Below, piece after piece: positions 9,403 to 18,279 of a stretch of DNA of 64,000 nt. Position 1 is the first letter of the stretch, and the number at the start of each line of letters is the position of its first letter. Source of the DNA: Arthrobacter sp. Bz4 (lineage in GTDB: Bacteria > Actinomycetota > Actinomycetes > Actinomycetales > Micrococcaceae); assembly GCF_003075455.1 (NCBI RefSeq), contig NZ_QDAE01000004.1, positions 62,001 to 126,000 on the forward strand. Direction: 5' to 3'. The translations under genes and the position numbers were made by a program. The notes beneath the pieces are model-generated. The model did no database searches. It saw only the letters and a program-made list of their open reading frames with translations, and was not told the origin of the DNA.

Positions 9403-9642
9403 GTGTCAGGCTACTTCAAAATAGTGGATGCGCACGACGGCGGGTACCGGATCAAACTCATGGCAGGAGACGGCGCGCTGGTGGCTGTTTCCACCTACTA
9501 CCAGACGAAACCCGAAGCGGTCGCAGGCATCGAAGAAATGCGTGAAATTGCCGGCACCGGCCCGGTCGCCGATCAGAGCCACAGTTACCACCCCAGCGCG
9601 AATGCGGCGGGAAAACAGGCCATCAGCGGGCAGCGCCGCTGA
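9403..9642 (+). CDS. YegP-family DUF1508 small protein
   Basis: A 79-residue protein starting at GTG 9403, directly after a strong AAGGAGGT ribosome site. The sequence GYFKIVDAHDGGYRIKLMAG followed by TKPEAVAGIEEM is one copy of the DUF1508/YegP fold; enterobacterial YegP has two tandem copies. The C-terminal 25 residues are polar and probably disordered. Function is not established. It ends 24 bp before the converging stop of the UvrA-like gene. Confidence 0.8.
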   Translation: MSGYFKIVDAHDGGYRIKLMAGDGALVAVSTYYQTKPEAVAGIEEMREIAGTGPVADQSHSYHPSANAAGKQAISGQRR

Positions 9643-9665
9643 CCAGGTTAGGTGGTTGAACGTCC

Positions 9666-12200
9666 TCAGTCGGCGGTGTTGAGTCTCCGCGTCAGGTAGG
9701 GCGCGGTTCGGCTGACAGTGCTGTCAGCGACCGACGACGGCGTCCCTTCGGCCACGATCCGGCCGCCGTCGTCGCCGCCGGAAGGACCCAGGTCCAGCAC
9801 CCAGTCCGCCGCGGCGATCACCGACATGTCGTGTTCGACGACGACGACGGTGTTGCCGGCGTCGACCAGGTTGTTCAGCTGCGCGAGCAGCAGTTGCACG
9901 TCCGACGGGTGTAACCCGGTGGTGGGCTCATCCAGGAGATACAGGGTGTGGCCGCGGCGGGCGCGTTGCAGCTCGGTGGCGAGCTTGATACGTTGCGCCT
10001 CACCGCCGGAGAGCTCGGTGGCTGGCTGGCCGAGCCGCAGATAGCCCAACCCCACCTGGCGGAGCGTGGTGAGGCTGCGTGCAGCGGCCGGAACGTCGGC
10101 GAGGAATTCCGCGGCGGCGTCGACGGTAAGTCCGAGGACATCGGCGATGGTCCGGCCCTGATAGGTGATCTCAAGGGTCTCCGGATTGTAGCGCGCTCCG
10201 TCGCAGGTGGGGCACGGCCCGTAACTGCCTGGCAGGAACAAAAGCTCGACCGAGACGAATCCCTCGCCGAGACACGTCTCGCAACGGCCGCCGGTCACAT
10301 TGAAGGAGAATCGGCCGGCTCCGTACCCGCGGGCTTTGGCTTCGTCGGTGGCGGCGTACAGCTTGCGCACGGTGTCAAACAGGCCCGTGTAGGTGGCGAG
10401 GTTGGACCGGGGGGTCCTGCCGATCGGGCGCTGATCCACCCGGACCAGCCGGTCGATCAGGTCGAGGCCTTCCACATGGCCCACGGTCATGTGGTCCCCG
10501 GGTGCGCAGTCGCGGCCGCTGCCGTCGTCGTCGGAATCCTCCGCCGGGGCGCCCGCCCGCAGGTAATCGTTGACGACGTCGGCAAGCACCTGGGAGACCA
10601 GCGTGGACTTGCCGGAGCCGGAGACACCGGTAACGGCGGTCAGCACGTTGAGGGGTATGGCCGCGTCAAGGCCGCGGAGGTTGTGCCGGGTGATGTCGCT
10701 GAGCGTGAGCCAGCGGCTGGGTTCCCGCAGTGATGCAGGGGCGGCGGGTGGCGCTTGTTCCGGGAAGAGGAACGGGCGGGTGACTGAGGCTTCGACGTCG
10801 GCCAGTCCCGCCACAGCACCGCTGTAGAGGACTGCGCCGCCAGCTTCGCCGGCTTTGGGTCCCACATCGACCACCCAGTCCGCGCTGCGGACCACGTCCA
10901 TGTCGTGTTCCACCACGAACACCGAGTTACCCGAGGACTTGAGCTGCTGCAGCACCTCCAGCAGCGGTTCCGCGTCGGCGGGATGCAGACCGGCCGAGGG
11001 CTCGTCGAGGACGTAGATCACACCGAACAGGCCGGAACGGAGCTGGGTTGCGATCCGCAACCGCTGCATCTCACCGGGGGACAGGGTGGGGGTGGGTCGG
11101 CGGAGACTGAGGTAGCCCAGCCCCAGGTCCAGCAGCACGCTGACGCGCTGGTGCAGGTCCTTGGTCAGGGTGACGGCAACCTCCGTGGTTTCACCGGAGC
11201 TCAGGGCGCGTGAGCTGGATCCCGCGTGCTGCAGGGTGGCGGTGGGTTCAACGATCGCCGCGAGCTCGGCCAGGGGGACAGCGGTGAGCTCGGCGATCGA
11301 GTACCCGGCGAAGGTCACGGCGAGCGCGGCCTGTTGCAGGCCGCTGCCCTCGCACAGCGGGCAGGGGCCGCTGTGCATGAATTGGAGGACACGTTCCCTC
11401 ATCGACTGGCTGGAGGAGTCGGCGAGCGTGTGGAGCACATAGCTCTTCGCGCTCCAGAAGCGGCCCTTATAGGGCTTGGCGACCCGGTCCCGCTGGGGGG
11501 TGACCTGGACAACCGGCTGCTCTTCGGTGAAAAGGATCCAGTCACGAGATTCCTTCGGGAGCTGGTGCCACGGGGTGTCGATGTCGTGACCAAGTTCGCC
11601 CAGGACGTCGCGAAGGTTTTTGCCCTGCCAGGCTCCCGGCCAGGCGGCGATGGCGCCGTCGCGAATGGTCAGGGACGTGTCCGGAACCAGGGATTCCTCG
11701 CTGACGGTGTGGGCGATGCCCAGTCCGTGGCACTGTGGGCAGGCGCCGGCGGCGGTGTTGGGGGAGAAGGAATCGGAGTCCAGCGACTCGGCGCCCTCAG
11801 GGTAGGTGCCCGCCCGGGAGAAAAGCATCCGCACCGAGTTGGACAGGGTGGTGACGGTGCCCACCGTCGAGCGGGAGCTGGGTGTGCCGCGGCGTTGCTG
11901 GAGGGCGACGGCGGGCGGCAGACCGGTGATTTCGTCGACCCGCGGGTTGGAACCCTGCTGGATCAGACGACGCGCGTAGGGGGCGACGGATTCGAAGAAC
12001 CGGCGCTGCGCTTCGGCGTAGATGGTGCCGAAGGCGAGTGAGGATTTTCCCGAGCCGGAGACACCGGTGAAGGCGACAATTGCATCCCGTGGCACGTCGA
12101 CACTCACGTTGCGGAGATTGTTTTCCCGAGCTCCGCGCACCTGGACAAATCCGGTGGTGGGGGTGGCTGCGGGCAGGTCGGCTGATAGTTGTTGACTCAC
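9666..12200 (-). CDS. UvrA-like ABC ATPase (UvrA2 / drug-resistance type)
   Basis: Two UvrA-type ATPase halves are present. Walker A motifs are [13 protein letters not shown] (about 48) and [13 protein letters not shown] (about 523); ABC signatures are [15 protein letters not shown] (about 370) and [15 protein letters not shown] (about 728). Paired cysteines typical of UvrA zinc modules are visible in [25 protein letters not shown] and CPTCDGARY. At 844 residues it is about 100 shorter than canonical UvrA (about 950), which fits the UvrA2/DrrC-like paralogues that often lack part of the UvrB-binding or insertion regions. It could act in DNA repair or drug tolerance and is unlikely to be the housekeeping uvrA. 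The SNF2 helicase gene lies only 10 bp upstream on the same strand. Confidence 0.88.
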   Translation of the reverse strand: MSQQLSADLPAATPTTGFVQVRGARENNLRNVSVDVPRDAIVAFTGVSGSGKSSLAFGTIYAEAQRRFFESVAPYARRLIQQGSNPRVDEITGLPPAVALQQRRGTPSSRSTVGTVTTLSNSVRMLFSRAGTYPEGAESLDSDSFSPNTAAGACPQCHGLGIAHTVSEESLVPDTSLTIRDGAIAAWPGAWQGKNLRDVLGELGHDIDTPWHQLPKESRDWILFTEEQPVVQVTPQRDRVAKPYKGRFWSAKSYVLHTLADSSSQSMRERVLQFMHSGPCPLCEGSGLQQAALAVTFAGYSIAELTAVPLAELAAIVEPTATLQHAGSSSRALSSGETTEVAVTLTKDLHQRVSVLLDLGLGYLSLRRPTPTLSPGEMQRLRIATQLRSGLFGVIYVLDEPSAGLHPADAEPLLEVLQQLKSSGNSVFVVEHDMDVVRSADWVVDVGPKAGEAGGAVLYSGAVAGLADVEASVTRPFLFPEQAPPAAPASLREPSRWLTLSDITRHNLRGLDAAIPLNVLTAVTGVSGSGKSTLVSQVLADVVNDYLRAGAPAEDSDDDGSGRDCAPGDHMTVGHVEGLDLIDRLVRVDQRPIGRTPRSNLATYTGLFDTVRKLYAATDEAKARGYGAGRFSFNVTGGRCETCLGEGFVSVELLFLPGSYGPCPTCDGARYNPETLEITYQGRTIADVLGLTVDAAAEFLADVPAAARSLTTLRQVGLGYLRLGQPATELSGGEAQRIKLATELQRARRGHTLYLLDEPTTGLHPSDVQLLLAQLNNLVDAGNTVVVVEHDMSVIAAADWVLDLGPSGGDDGGRIVAEGTPSSVADSTVSRTAPYLTRRLNTAD

Positions 12201-12210
12201 CCCTTCGACT

Positions 12211-15200
12211 TTAGCCCTCCAACAGGCCCCGGATGTCGTCGGCGGTCAGGGCTGAGCTGAAGACGGCGTCATCATCGAGCACCGAACTGAACAGTTTGGC
12301 CTTCTGTTCCTTGAGCTTCATCACCTTTTCCTCGATGGTCCCGGTGGCCACCATCCGGTAGACCATGACGTTGCGGGTCTGGCCGATGCGGTGGGTGCGG
12401 TCGACGGCCTGCGCTTCGGTGGCGGGATTCCACCACGGGTCGAGGAGGAACACATAGTCGGCTTCGGTGAGGTTCAGGCCGAACCCGCCGGCCTTGAGGC
12501 TGATCAGGAACACCGGCGCCCGGCCGTCCTTGAACTTGTTGATCACGTCCCCGCGGCGCAGGGTGGACCCGTCGAGGTAGCTGTACTCGATCCCCTGGGC
12601 AGTTAGCCGCTCGGCGGCTTTTTTCAGGAACGAGGTGAACTGGCTGAACACCAGGGCCCGGTGCCCCTCGGCCACCACATCCTCGAGCTGTTCGAACAGG
12701 ACGTCGAGCTTCGCCGACGGGACGCCGTCGTACGCCTGATCCACCAGCGAGGCGTCCAGGCTCAGCATCCGCAGCAGGGTGAGGGACCTGAAGACGATCA
12801 TCCGGTTGCGGTCCAGGTCCTCGATCAGGCCGAGCAGTTTTTGGCGTTCGCGCTGCAGGTGGGTCTGGTAGATCTTCCGGTGCCGGGGATGCAGCTCAAC
12901 CTCCAGGACCTGCTCCTGTTTAGGGGGCAGGTCAGAGGCGACAGCCTCCTTGGTGCGCCGCATCAGCAGCGGCCTGATCCTTCGGCGCAGGCGGGCGAGG
13001 CGTTCGGTGTTGCCGGACTTCTCGATCGGGTTGCGGTAGTCCTCGGTGAACCGGCGGGCCGACGGGAACAGGCCCGGCGCGGTGATGGAGAACAGCGACC
13101 ACAGCTCCATCAGGTTGTTCTCCATCGGCGTGCCGGTAATGGCGAGCTTGAACGGCGCCGAGAATTCCTTGGCGCACAGGTGCACCTTGGCGGTACGGTT
13201 CTTCACGAATTGCGCCTCGTCGAGGATCAGGCCCGCCCATTCCGGTGCCTGGTAGCCCTCGAAGTCGAGCCTGAACAGGGTGTAGGAGGTGACGACGACG
13301 TCGGCCCCCGCCGTCAGGGCCGCCAGATCGCTGCCGCTTTTCGCCTGGGTGTCGGTGACCCCGACGACGGCGAGGCCAGGGGCGAAGCGCTGGGCCTCGG
13401 AAACCCAATTGGGGACCACGGAGGTGGGTGCGACGACGAGGAAGGGTTTGGTTTCGCCGGTTTCTTTGGCATGGGTGAGCAGTGCGAGGGTTTGCAGGGT
13501 CTTGCCGAGGCCCATGTCGTCGCCCAGGACCCCGCCGAGCCCGTGGCGGTAGAGGAACGCCAGCCAGTTGAAGCCGTCCTGCTGGTACGGGCGGAGCGTG
13601 GCGACCAGGGTGGCCGGCAGGGAAGTGGGGGTGATTTCCTGCAGGTCGTTCAGCCCTGCGACAGCGCTCCGCCAGCCCTGAGCCTCCTCGGTTTCCTCGG
13701 CCAGGTCCTCGAACTCGGCCCATAGCCCCGCCTGATACCGGCTGATCTTCAGGCCGGGCTCCCACTCGTTGAGCGCGCGGGCCTCTTCGATCAGCTCGCG
13801 GAGCTGCTCGAAGACGGGCTGGTCCATGGACAGGTAACTGTTGTCCACCAGCTTGATCTTCTTTTTCCCCTGCGCGAGGGCCCGGAAAATGTGGTCGAAG
13901 GGGATCTTGCGCCCCTGCACTGTCACGAGTACGCCGAGGTCAAACCAGTCGCGGTTGTCGGTTTCGACTGTGGTGATGGTCAGCTGGGCCGGCTCGGTCA
14001 GTTCCTCGTAGGTGGGTTGCTCGCCGATCACGTCAACCCTGACGCCAGCCAGTTCCTGGAGCCTGGGCAGGGTGTCTTCGGTGAACTCGACGGCAGCCAT
14101 GTCCTCGAGGGTGAGCGCCTGGAGCGGGGTGGTTCCGAGGTGGGCACGCGCGGTGCGGCTGATCTCCGCTTCGGCGGACGCGTCCCGATAGTCCTGCGCG
14201 CCGGGTTCCGGTCGCAGCGGCTTGCGCGTGGCGTCATCGCCGAGCCGATACTCCCAGTCCCAGGTCAGCTCCAGCCGGTCGCCGGACGTGTAACGGGCGG
14301 TCAGGATCAGCAGGGGAGGGGCGATGTCAGGGAACGTCACCGACCCGTCACTGCTGATCACCTCAATGGCCTGGCGCAGCCGCGGATAGAAACTGTCGAG
14401 GAACAGTGGCTTTTCCCCGGCTGGGACGACCACCGGGGCCGTCTGCAACAGCAACCCGATGTCGTGATCGGTGAGCCGTTTGGAGGTTGGGGCCAGCGTA
14501 ATGACAGTGCTCTGGGTGGGGCTGCCTGGCTGCACCGTGTAGATGCCGTGGGTGCTGATCGGTCGGGCAGTGTCCGCTGGGTGCTGATGGCCGTCGATTT
14601 CCAGCACCGGGCACAGCTGCAACTGGTCCTCCGGGGTGGAGGTCGCATCGAGTTTCAGGCTGGCGGTGCCCGCCAGGACCACTGAGACGCCCTTGGTGGA
14701 GCCGACAAACTCGACGCCGAGGCGCTGTGCTTCGCGCAACAACTGCCACAGCAGCGGGTTGCTGAAGTCCTCAAGGTAGAGCCAGGAATCGTTGTTGCCG
14801 AAGTAGCTGACCCCGGTTCCGCGGTGGAGGGAGGGGAACTGGGAAAACCAGCGGTGCTGGTCGGGGTCGAGGAGGACGCCGTAGGTCTGGTAGCTGATGC
14901 TGCCCCAGGAGAGGTTGTTTTTGACCCAGTTGCCCTTGCTGTTGCGGACCACCGGGCGTACCCCGAGCCGTGGTGTGGCTGCCTTCCGCGATGATCGGGG
15001 TGACCCCCAGCCGTGCTGCGGGCTTGCGGCGGCGCGGAGCTCAAACTGCAGTGCGAGTGGGGTGGGCGGCGTCGGGGTGGTGACGCCGTCGTCGGGCGTT
15101 GGAGTGATCAGCCCGGATAACGAATTTTGCCAGCCGACCTGCTCCGCCTTTCGGATGGGGGTAGTGAGTTCCTGCCGGGAGAGCAGGTGCTCGGTGTTGC

Positions 15201-15492
15201 TTTGCAGCGCCGTGGCGGCCACGTGTTTGCAGTCGAGGCTGATGGGGCAGCTGCAGAAGCTGTCCCTCAGGTGGTACCGCCCGTCGCCCTTTTCGGACAG
15301 GAAGAGGCGGGTGCGGTAGGCGGCGGGGGAGTTTCCCTGCACCCGTGCGTCGAGGGTGTTGCCCGAGGGGTCCCAGGCGAGCTGGCTGACCGCACCCTGT
15401 TTCGCATAGGTTTGCCCGCGCTGGAACGAGGCGCCGCCCACCATGCGAATGATGTCGGTGACATCGATCATGGGGGAGCTAGTCCGTGGCAT
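12211..15492 (-). CDS. SNF2/Rad54-family helicase with N-terminal SWIM zinc finger
   Basis: The product has 1093 residues. Near residue 77 the CSCPISLDCKH motif is a SWIM zinc finger (CxCx5CxH). The middle 500 residues are a strand-rich domain found in bacterial SNF2 proteins. The ATPase starts with GDDMGLGKTLQTLALL (Walker A, about 655), has Walker B LILDEAQ (DEAQ rather than DEAH), and ends with DPWWNPATEAQAVDRTHRIG at about 1020. Bacterial relatives such as HepA/RapA and SWIM-SNF2 proteins remodel DNA-protein or polymerase complexes. An alternative start is Met8 (15471). It is probably co-transcribed with the UvrA-like gene downstream, suggesting a shared role on DNA. Confidence 0.9.
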   Translation of the reverse strand: MPRTSSPMIDVTDIIRMVGGASFQRGQTYAKQGAVSQLAWDPSGNTLDARVQGNSPAAYRTRLFLSEKGDGRYHLRDSFCSCPISLDCKHVAATALQSNTEHLLSRQELTTPIRKAEQVGWQNSLSGLITPTPDDGVTTPTPPTPLALQFELRAAASPQHGWGSPRSSRKAATPRLGVRPVVRNSKGNWVKNNLSWGSISYQTYGVLLDPDQHRWFSQFPSLHRGTGVSYFGNNDSWLYLEDFSNPLLWQLLREAQRLGVEFVGSTKGVSVVLAGTASLKLDATSTPEDQLQLCPVLEIDGHQHPADTARPISTHGIYTVQPGSPTQSTVITLAPTSKRLTDHDIGLLLQTAPVVVPAGEKPLFLDSFYPRLRQAIEVISSDGSVTFPDIAPPLLILTARYTSGDRLELTWDWEYRLGDDATRKPLRPEPGAQDYRDASAEAEISRTARAHLGTTPLQALTLEDMAAVEFTEDTLPRLQELAGVRVDVIGEQPTYEELTEPAQLTITTVETDNRDWFDLGVLVTVQGRKIPFDHIFRALAQGKKKIKLVDNSYLSMDQPVFEQLRELIEEARALNEWEPGLKISRYQAGLWAEFEDLAEETEEAQGWRSAVAGLNDLQEITPTSLPATLVATLRPYQQDGFNWLAFLYRHGLGGVLGDDMGLGKTLQTLALLTHAKETGETKPFLVVAPTSVVPNWVSEAQRFAPGLAVVGVTDTQAKSGSDLAALTAGADVVVTSYTLFRLDFEGYQAPEWAGLILDEAQFVKNRTAKVHLCAKEFSAPFKLAITGTPMENNLMELWSLFSITAPGLFPSARRFTEDYRNPIEKSGNTERLARLRRRIRPLLMRRTKEAVASDLPPKQEQVLEVELHPRHRKIYQTHLQRERQKLLGLIEDLDRNRMIVFRSLTLLRMLSLDASLVDQAYDGVPSAKLDVLFEQLEDVVAEGHRALVFSQFTSFLKKAAERLTAQGIEYSYLDGSTLRRGDVINKFKDGRAPVFLISLKAGGFGLNLTEADYVFLLDPWWNPATEAQAVDRTHRIGQTRNVMVYRMVATGTIEEKVMKLKEQKAKLFSSVLDDDAVFSSALTADDIRGLLEG

Positions 15493-15640
15493 GGATTAAT
15501 GCTCTCACGCGCCACCGACGGATCGAGTGAGCTAGGGAGGGGCAGCTCGAGAGCACTCGCGGCGATGAGATGGCGGTCAGAAAACCGGTGACTTGTGCCC
15601 GCCCCGGGCGTAAAATTTGGGGGAGGGCAGGGAGCAGGCC

Positions 15641-16864
15641 ATGAAGCCAGGCACGGGTGTACGGCGCAAATTGGTAGGTTGCGTGGTGGCGTTGCTGCTC
15701 ATCGCTCCGACCCTCTCCACTGCCGCAGCAGCGGCACCGCCCGGCGGTACGCAGCTAAGTGAGCTGCGGTATTACCAGGCCGCGGTCAATCTTTTCCCGG
15801 AGACGGACGGAGCCTATGCGGGTGCCGTCTCCTTCCGGCAGGACGTCAAAGGCGAGGCAACCGTCGATGTGTTCTTGTCCCGGGCTGCCACGATTAGCTG
15901 TCCGGACCTGAGTGAGGACATCGCTACCACCACGATCCAGACCGAAGGCAGGGGATCGCGGGAGCCCGGTCCGGTGGAGCTCGACATTGGGCACAGCCTC
16001 GAGGAGGCTTTGGGGCACGCAGTCGTGGACCTGACAGTGACCGATAGCCCGGGATGCGGCGAACCTGAGTCGGTGTCGGTGCTGCCCGCACAGGACGTCC
16101 AGATCACAGTTACCGGGACGACGCCAAGGTTCTTCACGGGCATTGGCGGCACTACCTCGTCGGGCTCCGACCGGTCGAGCGGACGATTCTACGACTTCTC
16201 GCGCGATGGCACCGGCACCCTCAGCGTTGGTTCGCTCATCGTCGGCGTCGAGAGCCCCGCCGCGTTCCTGAAATTCGCCGTCGAACGGCAGCGTACCCAC
16301 GGCGAAGCTCCGGTTGCGCCGGATCCGGTCGCCCCGCCAGGTGGCACCGGCGCGCGGGGAGATTACAGCGCCGAGTTTGAGCCCACCGGTGGCCTCGGGG
16401 TTCTCTTCGAGGACGCGATAGTGCAGGCCAGCACCAGCAGCCCACCGGAGCGAGCAACGACGGTCAGCGCGTCGAGCCTCACCGTCGAACTGGTTGACTG
16501 CGGTGACGGCACCACCGCCATCCGCGAGCAATTCGTTGTCGGGTCCGGGCCGGGTGTGCTGACCATCGGCCGCAAGCTGGGAACAGCCACCGCATCGGGG
16601 TCCATCCAGTTCGACCGATTCGTTAGCGACGGATGCCAGGGTGGCGAGCCGGTAACCGACACCGTCGTTCTTCCGGTGGATCTCAACCTCGCGGCGTCAG
16701 CACCGCTCGTGCGGGTCAGCGATACCCGCTGGCAGATCCGGCCAGGCGAAGGCGCTGAACGCACGAAAGGGTGGTACCTGGGGCGAGAGGCAACCGGCAC
16801 CGTAGCGGTCGGGGCGGTGGCCGGGACGACGAATCTGGCCGCGATCGGCTCCTCCGGACCCTGA
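15641..16864 (+). CDS. Secreted hypothetical protein
   Basis: The 407-residue protein has a signal peptide (basic start KPGTGVRRK, hydrophobic core VGCVVALLLIAPTLS, likely cleavage after AAAA). The remainder is rich in Gly, Thr, Val and Asp with alternating strands, suggesting extracellular beta domains. Cysteines occur in pairs that may form disulfides (SCPDLSED with SPGCGEPE; VDCGDGTT with DGCQGGEP). There is no anchor or sortase signal. I do not recognise the family. ATG 15641 follows GGGAGCAGGCC; an in-frame ATG at 15617 would place eight charged residues before the signal. It converges with the frameshifted peptidase gene. Confidence 0.6.
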   Translation: MKPGTGVRRKLVGCVVALLLIAPTLSTAAAAAPPGGTQLSELRYYQAAVNLFPETDGAYAGAVSFRQDVKGEATVDVFLSRAATISCPDLSEDIATTTIQTEGRGSREPGPVELDIGHSLEEALGHAVVDLTVTDSPGCGEPESVSVLPAQDVQITVTGTTPRFFTGIGGTTSSGSDRSSGRFYDFSRDGTGTLSVGSLIVGVESPAAFLKFAVERQRTHGEAPVAPDPVAPPGGTGARGDYSAEFEPTGGLGVLFEDAIVQASTSSPPERATTVSASSLTVELVDCGDGTTAIREQFVVGSGPGVLTIGRKLGTATASGSIQFDRFVSDGCQGGEPVTDTVVLPVDLNLAASAPLVRVSDTRWQIRPGEGAERTKGWYLGREATGTVAVGAVAGTTNLAAIGSSGP

Positions 16865-16885
16865 CCCGCGATGTGGGTCAGGATG

Positions 16886-17655
16886 TTAGCCGGGGCTTCC
16901 ACCGAGCACATCCACGTGCACGTGGTCGAGGTGGCGCAGGATCTCATTACCCGGGGCTGGCGCTTCGTAGTGGTGCCAGCGCCCCGGGATAGATGAGCGC
17001 TCCAGAACTCGTCGTCGAAAATGACGTACTGGATGTCCAGATCCTCCGCGTGCGCAACGAGCCAATGGGACAGGATCCAGCCCTGGCGCCGGTTGTCATC
17101 GGTGACCGGGCGGAAGAAGATGTCGATGGCACGGCCGTCGTAGTGAGTGGACTCTCCGCCGTGTCCCTGGCCGATCCCACCCGGAGCGAACCCACCCAGG
17201 CTCTGGTCGCCGAAGACCTCGGTCATTGCCGCCCGCACCTGTTCGGCGCGGGACGTGAGCCCGGAGCCGGTCAGTTCCTGTTCCTCGAGGTCGCTGGCTG
17301 CCGACCCCCGGCAGCTCAGGCTGGGGCCCGCGTCACTGGCCGGCCCGTCGGTCAGTTGTTGGAGCACCGCAGCGTCAATGTCAGTGGTGTCGGGGGCTTC
17401 CAGTCCCCTGAGGCGGAGCGCAACAGCTGTGGTGGCCAGCTTCGCCTCGTCGCGGTCAAGCCCGACGTCGCCCTCAGCCGTTTCGACAGTGCAATCCGGA
17501 CCGGCCAGGAGCGAACTGCCCTCCACTCGCAAGCCACCGGCCAGGCCGGGTCCCAGGAACACCAGTACCGATCCGGCCACCCCGAGCAGGAGAATCCACA
17601 GGACCACCCACTGCGGCCGACGTCGTCGCCCGCCCACCTCGCCCCTTGCGATCAC
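16886..17655 (-). pseudogene. Membrane-anchored M15-like zinc peptidase, single-base frameshift
   Basis: The frame opens at GTG 17655 (preceded by GGAAGGGG) with a basic stretch, a membrane anchor (about 17-40) and an extracytoplasmic domain. It contains STHYDGRAIDIFF, matching the HxxGxAxD zinc-site pattern of VanY/M15-type DD-carboxypeptidase folds. Around 16990-17000 the frame changes. The original frame drifts into unrelated sequence past 16886, antisense to the secreted gene. The -1 frame immediately continues with WHHYEAPAPGNEILRHLDHV and HVDVLGGSPG and then stops at 16886. That HxDHVHVDV block would carry the last zinc ligands, so the unshifted product would be inactive. One missing C or G in the CCCGGGG run would explain it. 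It is either a recent pseudogene or a sequence error. Confidence 0.7.
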
Positions 17656-17774
17656 ACACCCCTTCCGTCAACAAAAACGCGTCAACGGGTTTAACTGGGT
17701 GGCCTGCCCGAATGGTTCCCTCCACCTATAGGGGTGTTGACCGGGCAACTGAGAGCGCCTGGCGCAGTGCCCGG

Positions 17775-17803
17775 TTTTACCTTCGGCGAATTCCATGTAG
17801 ACT
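17775..17803 (+). promoter_or_regulatory. Candidate cspA promoter
   Basis: TTTTAC (17775-17780) and TAGACT (17798-17803) are separated by 17 nt and resemble a housekeeping -35/-10 pair. Transcription would start near 17810 and give a leader of about 145 nt, in the range known for cold-shock mRNAs. Assigned by eye only. Confidence 0.35.
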
Positions 17804-17838
17804 CGTACGCAGTTGTAGTGTTGCGCATTTTGTATTTC

Positions 17839-17872
17839 AAGCGGCGAAACCCAGACGGGCCAGCCGCTTTTT
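17839..17872 (+). promoter_or_regulatory. Terminator-like hairpin in the cspA leader
   Basis: AAGCGGC (17839-17845) pairs with GCCGCTT (17863-17869), with an inner CCC/GGG pair, followed by TTTC. This looks like a weak intrinsic terminator or attenuator inside the presumed 5' leader, about 85 nt before the start codon. Confidence 0.45.
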
Positions 17873-17901
17873 CTGTAGAAGCGGGAAACGAACGCCGCGA
17901 C

Positions 17902-17932
17902 TGAAACTACCCGACAGTCGGGATCAGTTTCA
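17902..17932 (+). promoter_or_regulatory. Two-tier hairpin just upstream of the cspA ribosome site
   Basis: The outer stem TGAAACT/AGTTTCA (17902-17908 with 17926-17932) surrounds an inner stem CCCGA/TCGGG (17910-17914 with 17918-17922). It ends about 10 nt before the AAGGA ribosome site. The position suits temperature-dependent control of ribosome access, as known for other csp mRNAs; that role is inferred. Confidence 0.5.
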
Positions 17933-17955
17933 TATTTCCAGAAGGATGATTAAAA

Positions 17956-18159
17956 ATGGCAACAGGTACCGTGAAATGGTTCAACGCTGACAAGGGCTTC
18001 GGCTTCATCGAGCCAGAAGATGGCAGCGCCGATGTGTTCGCTCACTTCTCAGCTATCAACTCGAGCGGCTTCAAGTCCCTCGACGAGAACCAGAAGGTTA
18101 GCTTTGAGACCGAGCAGGGCCCCAAGGGTCCTCAGGCCGTAAACATCCAGGTCGTCTAG
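17956..18159 (+). CDS. cspA: Cold-shock protein CspA family
   Basis: The 67 residues are a complete cold-shock domain. RNP1-like KGFGFIE and RNP2-like DVFAHFS motifs sit in the expected order, opening with [17 protein letters not shown]. These proteins bind single-stranded RNA and DNA, act as RNA chaperones and anti-terminators, and are often among the most abundant cytoplasmic proteins. ATG 17956 follows AAGGATGATTAAAA. The long AT-richer leader with two hairpins, and a strong terminator right after the stop, indicate a highly expressed single-gene transcript. Confidence 0.96.
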   Translation: MATGTVKWFNADKGFGFIEPEDGSADVFAHFSAINSSGFKSLDENQKVSFETEQGPKGPQAVNIQVV

Positions 18160-18185
18160 TTCGACTTAGTGGTCAATGACCACTG

Positions 18186-18217
18186 AAATAGGGCGGGAAG
18201 CAATTCCCGCCCTATTT
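18186..18217 (+). terminator. Rho-independent terminator of cspA
   Basis: A perfect 14-bp stem (18186-18199 with 18204-18217) closed by a GCAA tetraloop (GNRA type). The right arm ends in TATTTTG, giving a short U run. It lies 27 nt after the cspA stop. Confidence 0.92.
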
Positions 18218-18279
18218 TGCGTTAAAGGACAAAACCCCGATCCAGAGGTGGGTGGGGTGCACCCGATCCGGGGGTCGGG

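Noticed and set aside
12661-13725. Plus-strand open frame opposite the SNF2 helicase
   Set aside because: It mirrors the helicase coding strand and encodes no known fold.
16363-16885. Read-through of the peptidase frame past 16886
   Set aside because: It is antisense to the secreted-protein gene; the conserved C-terminus continues in the other frame and stops at 16886.
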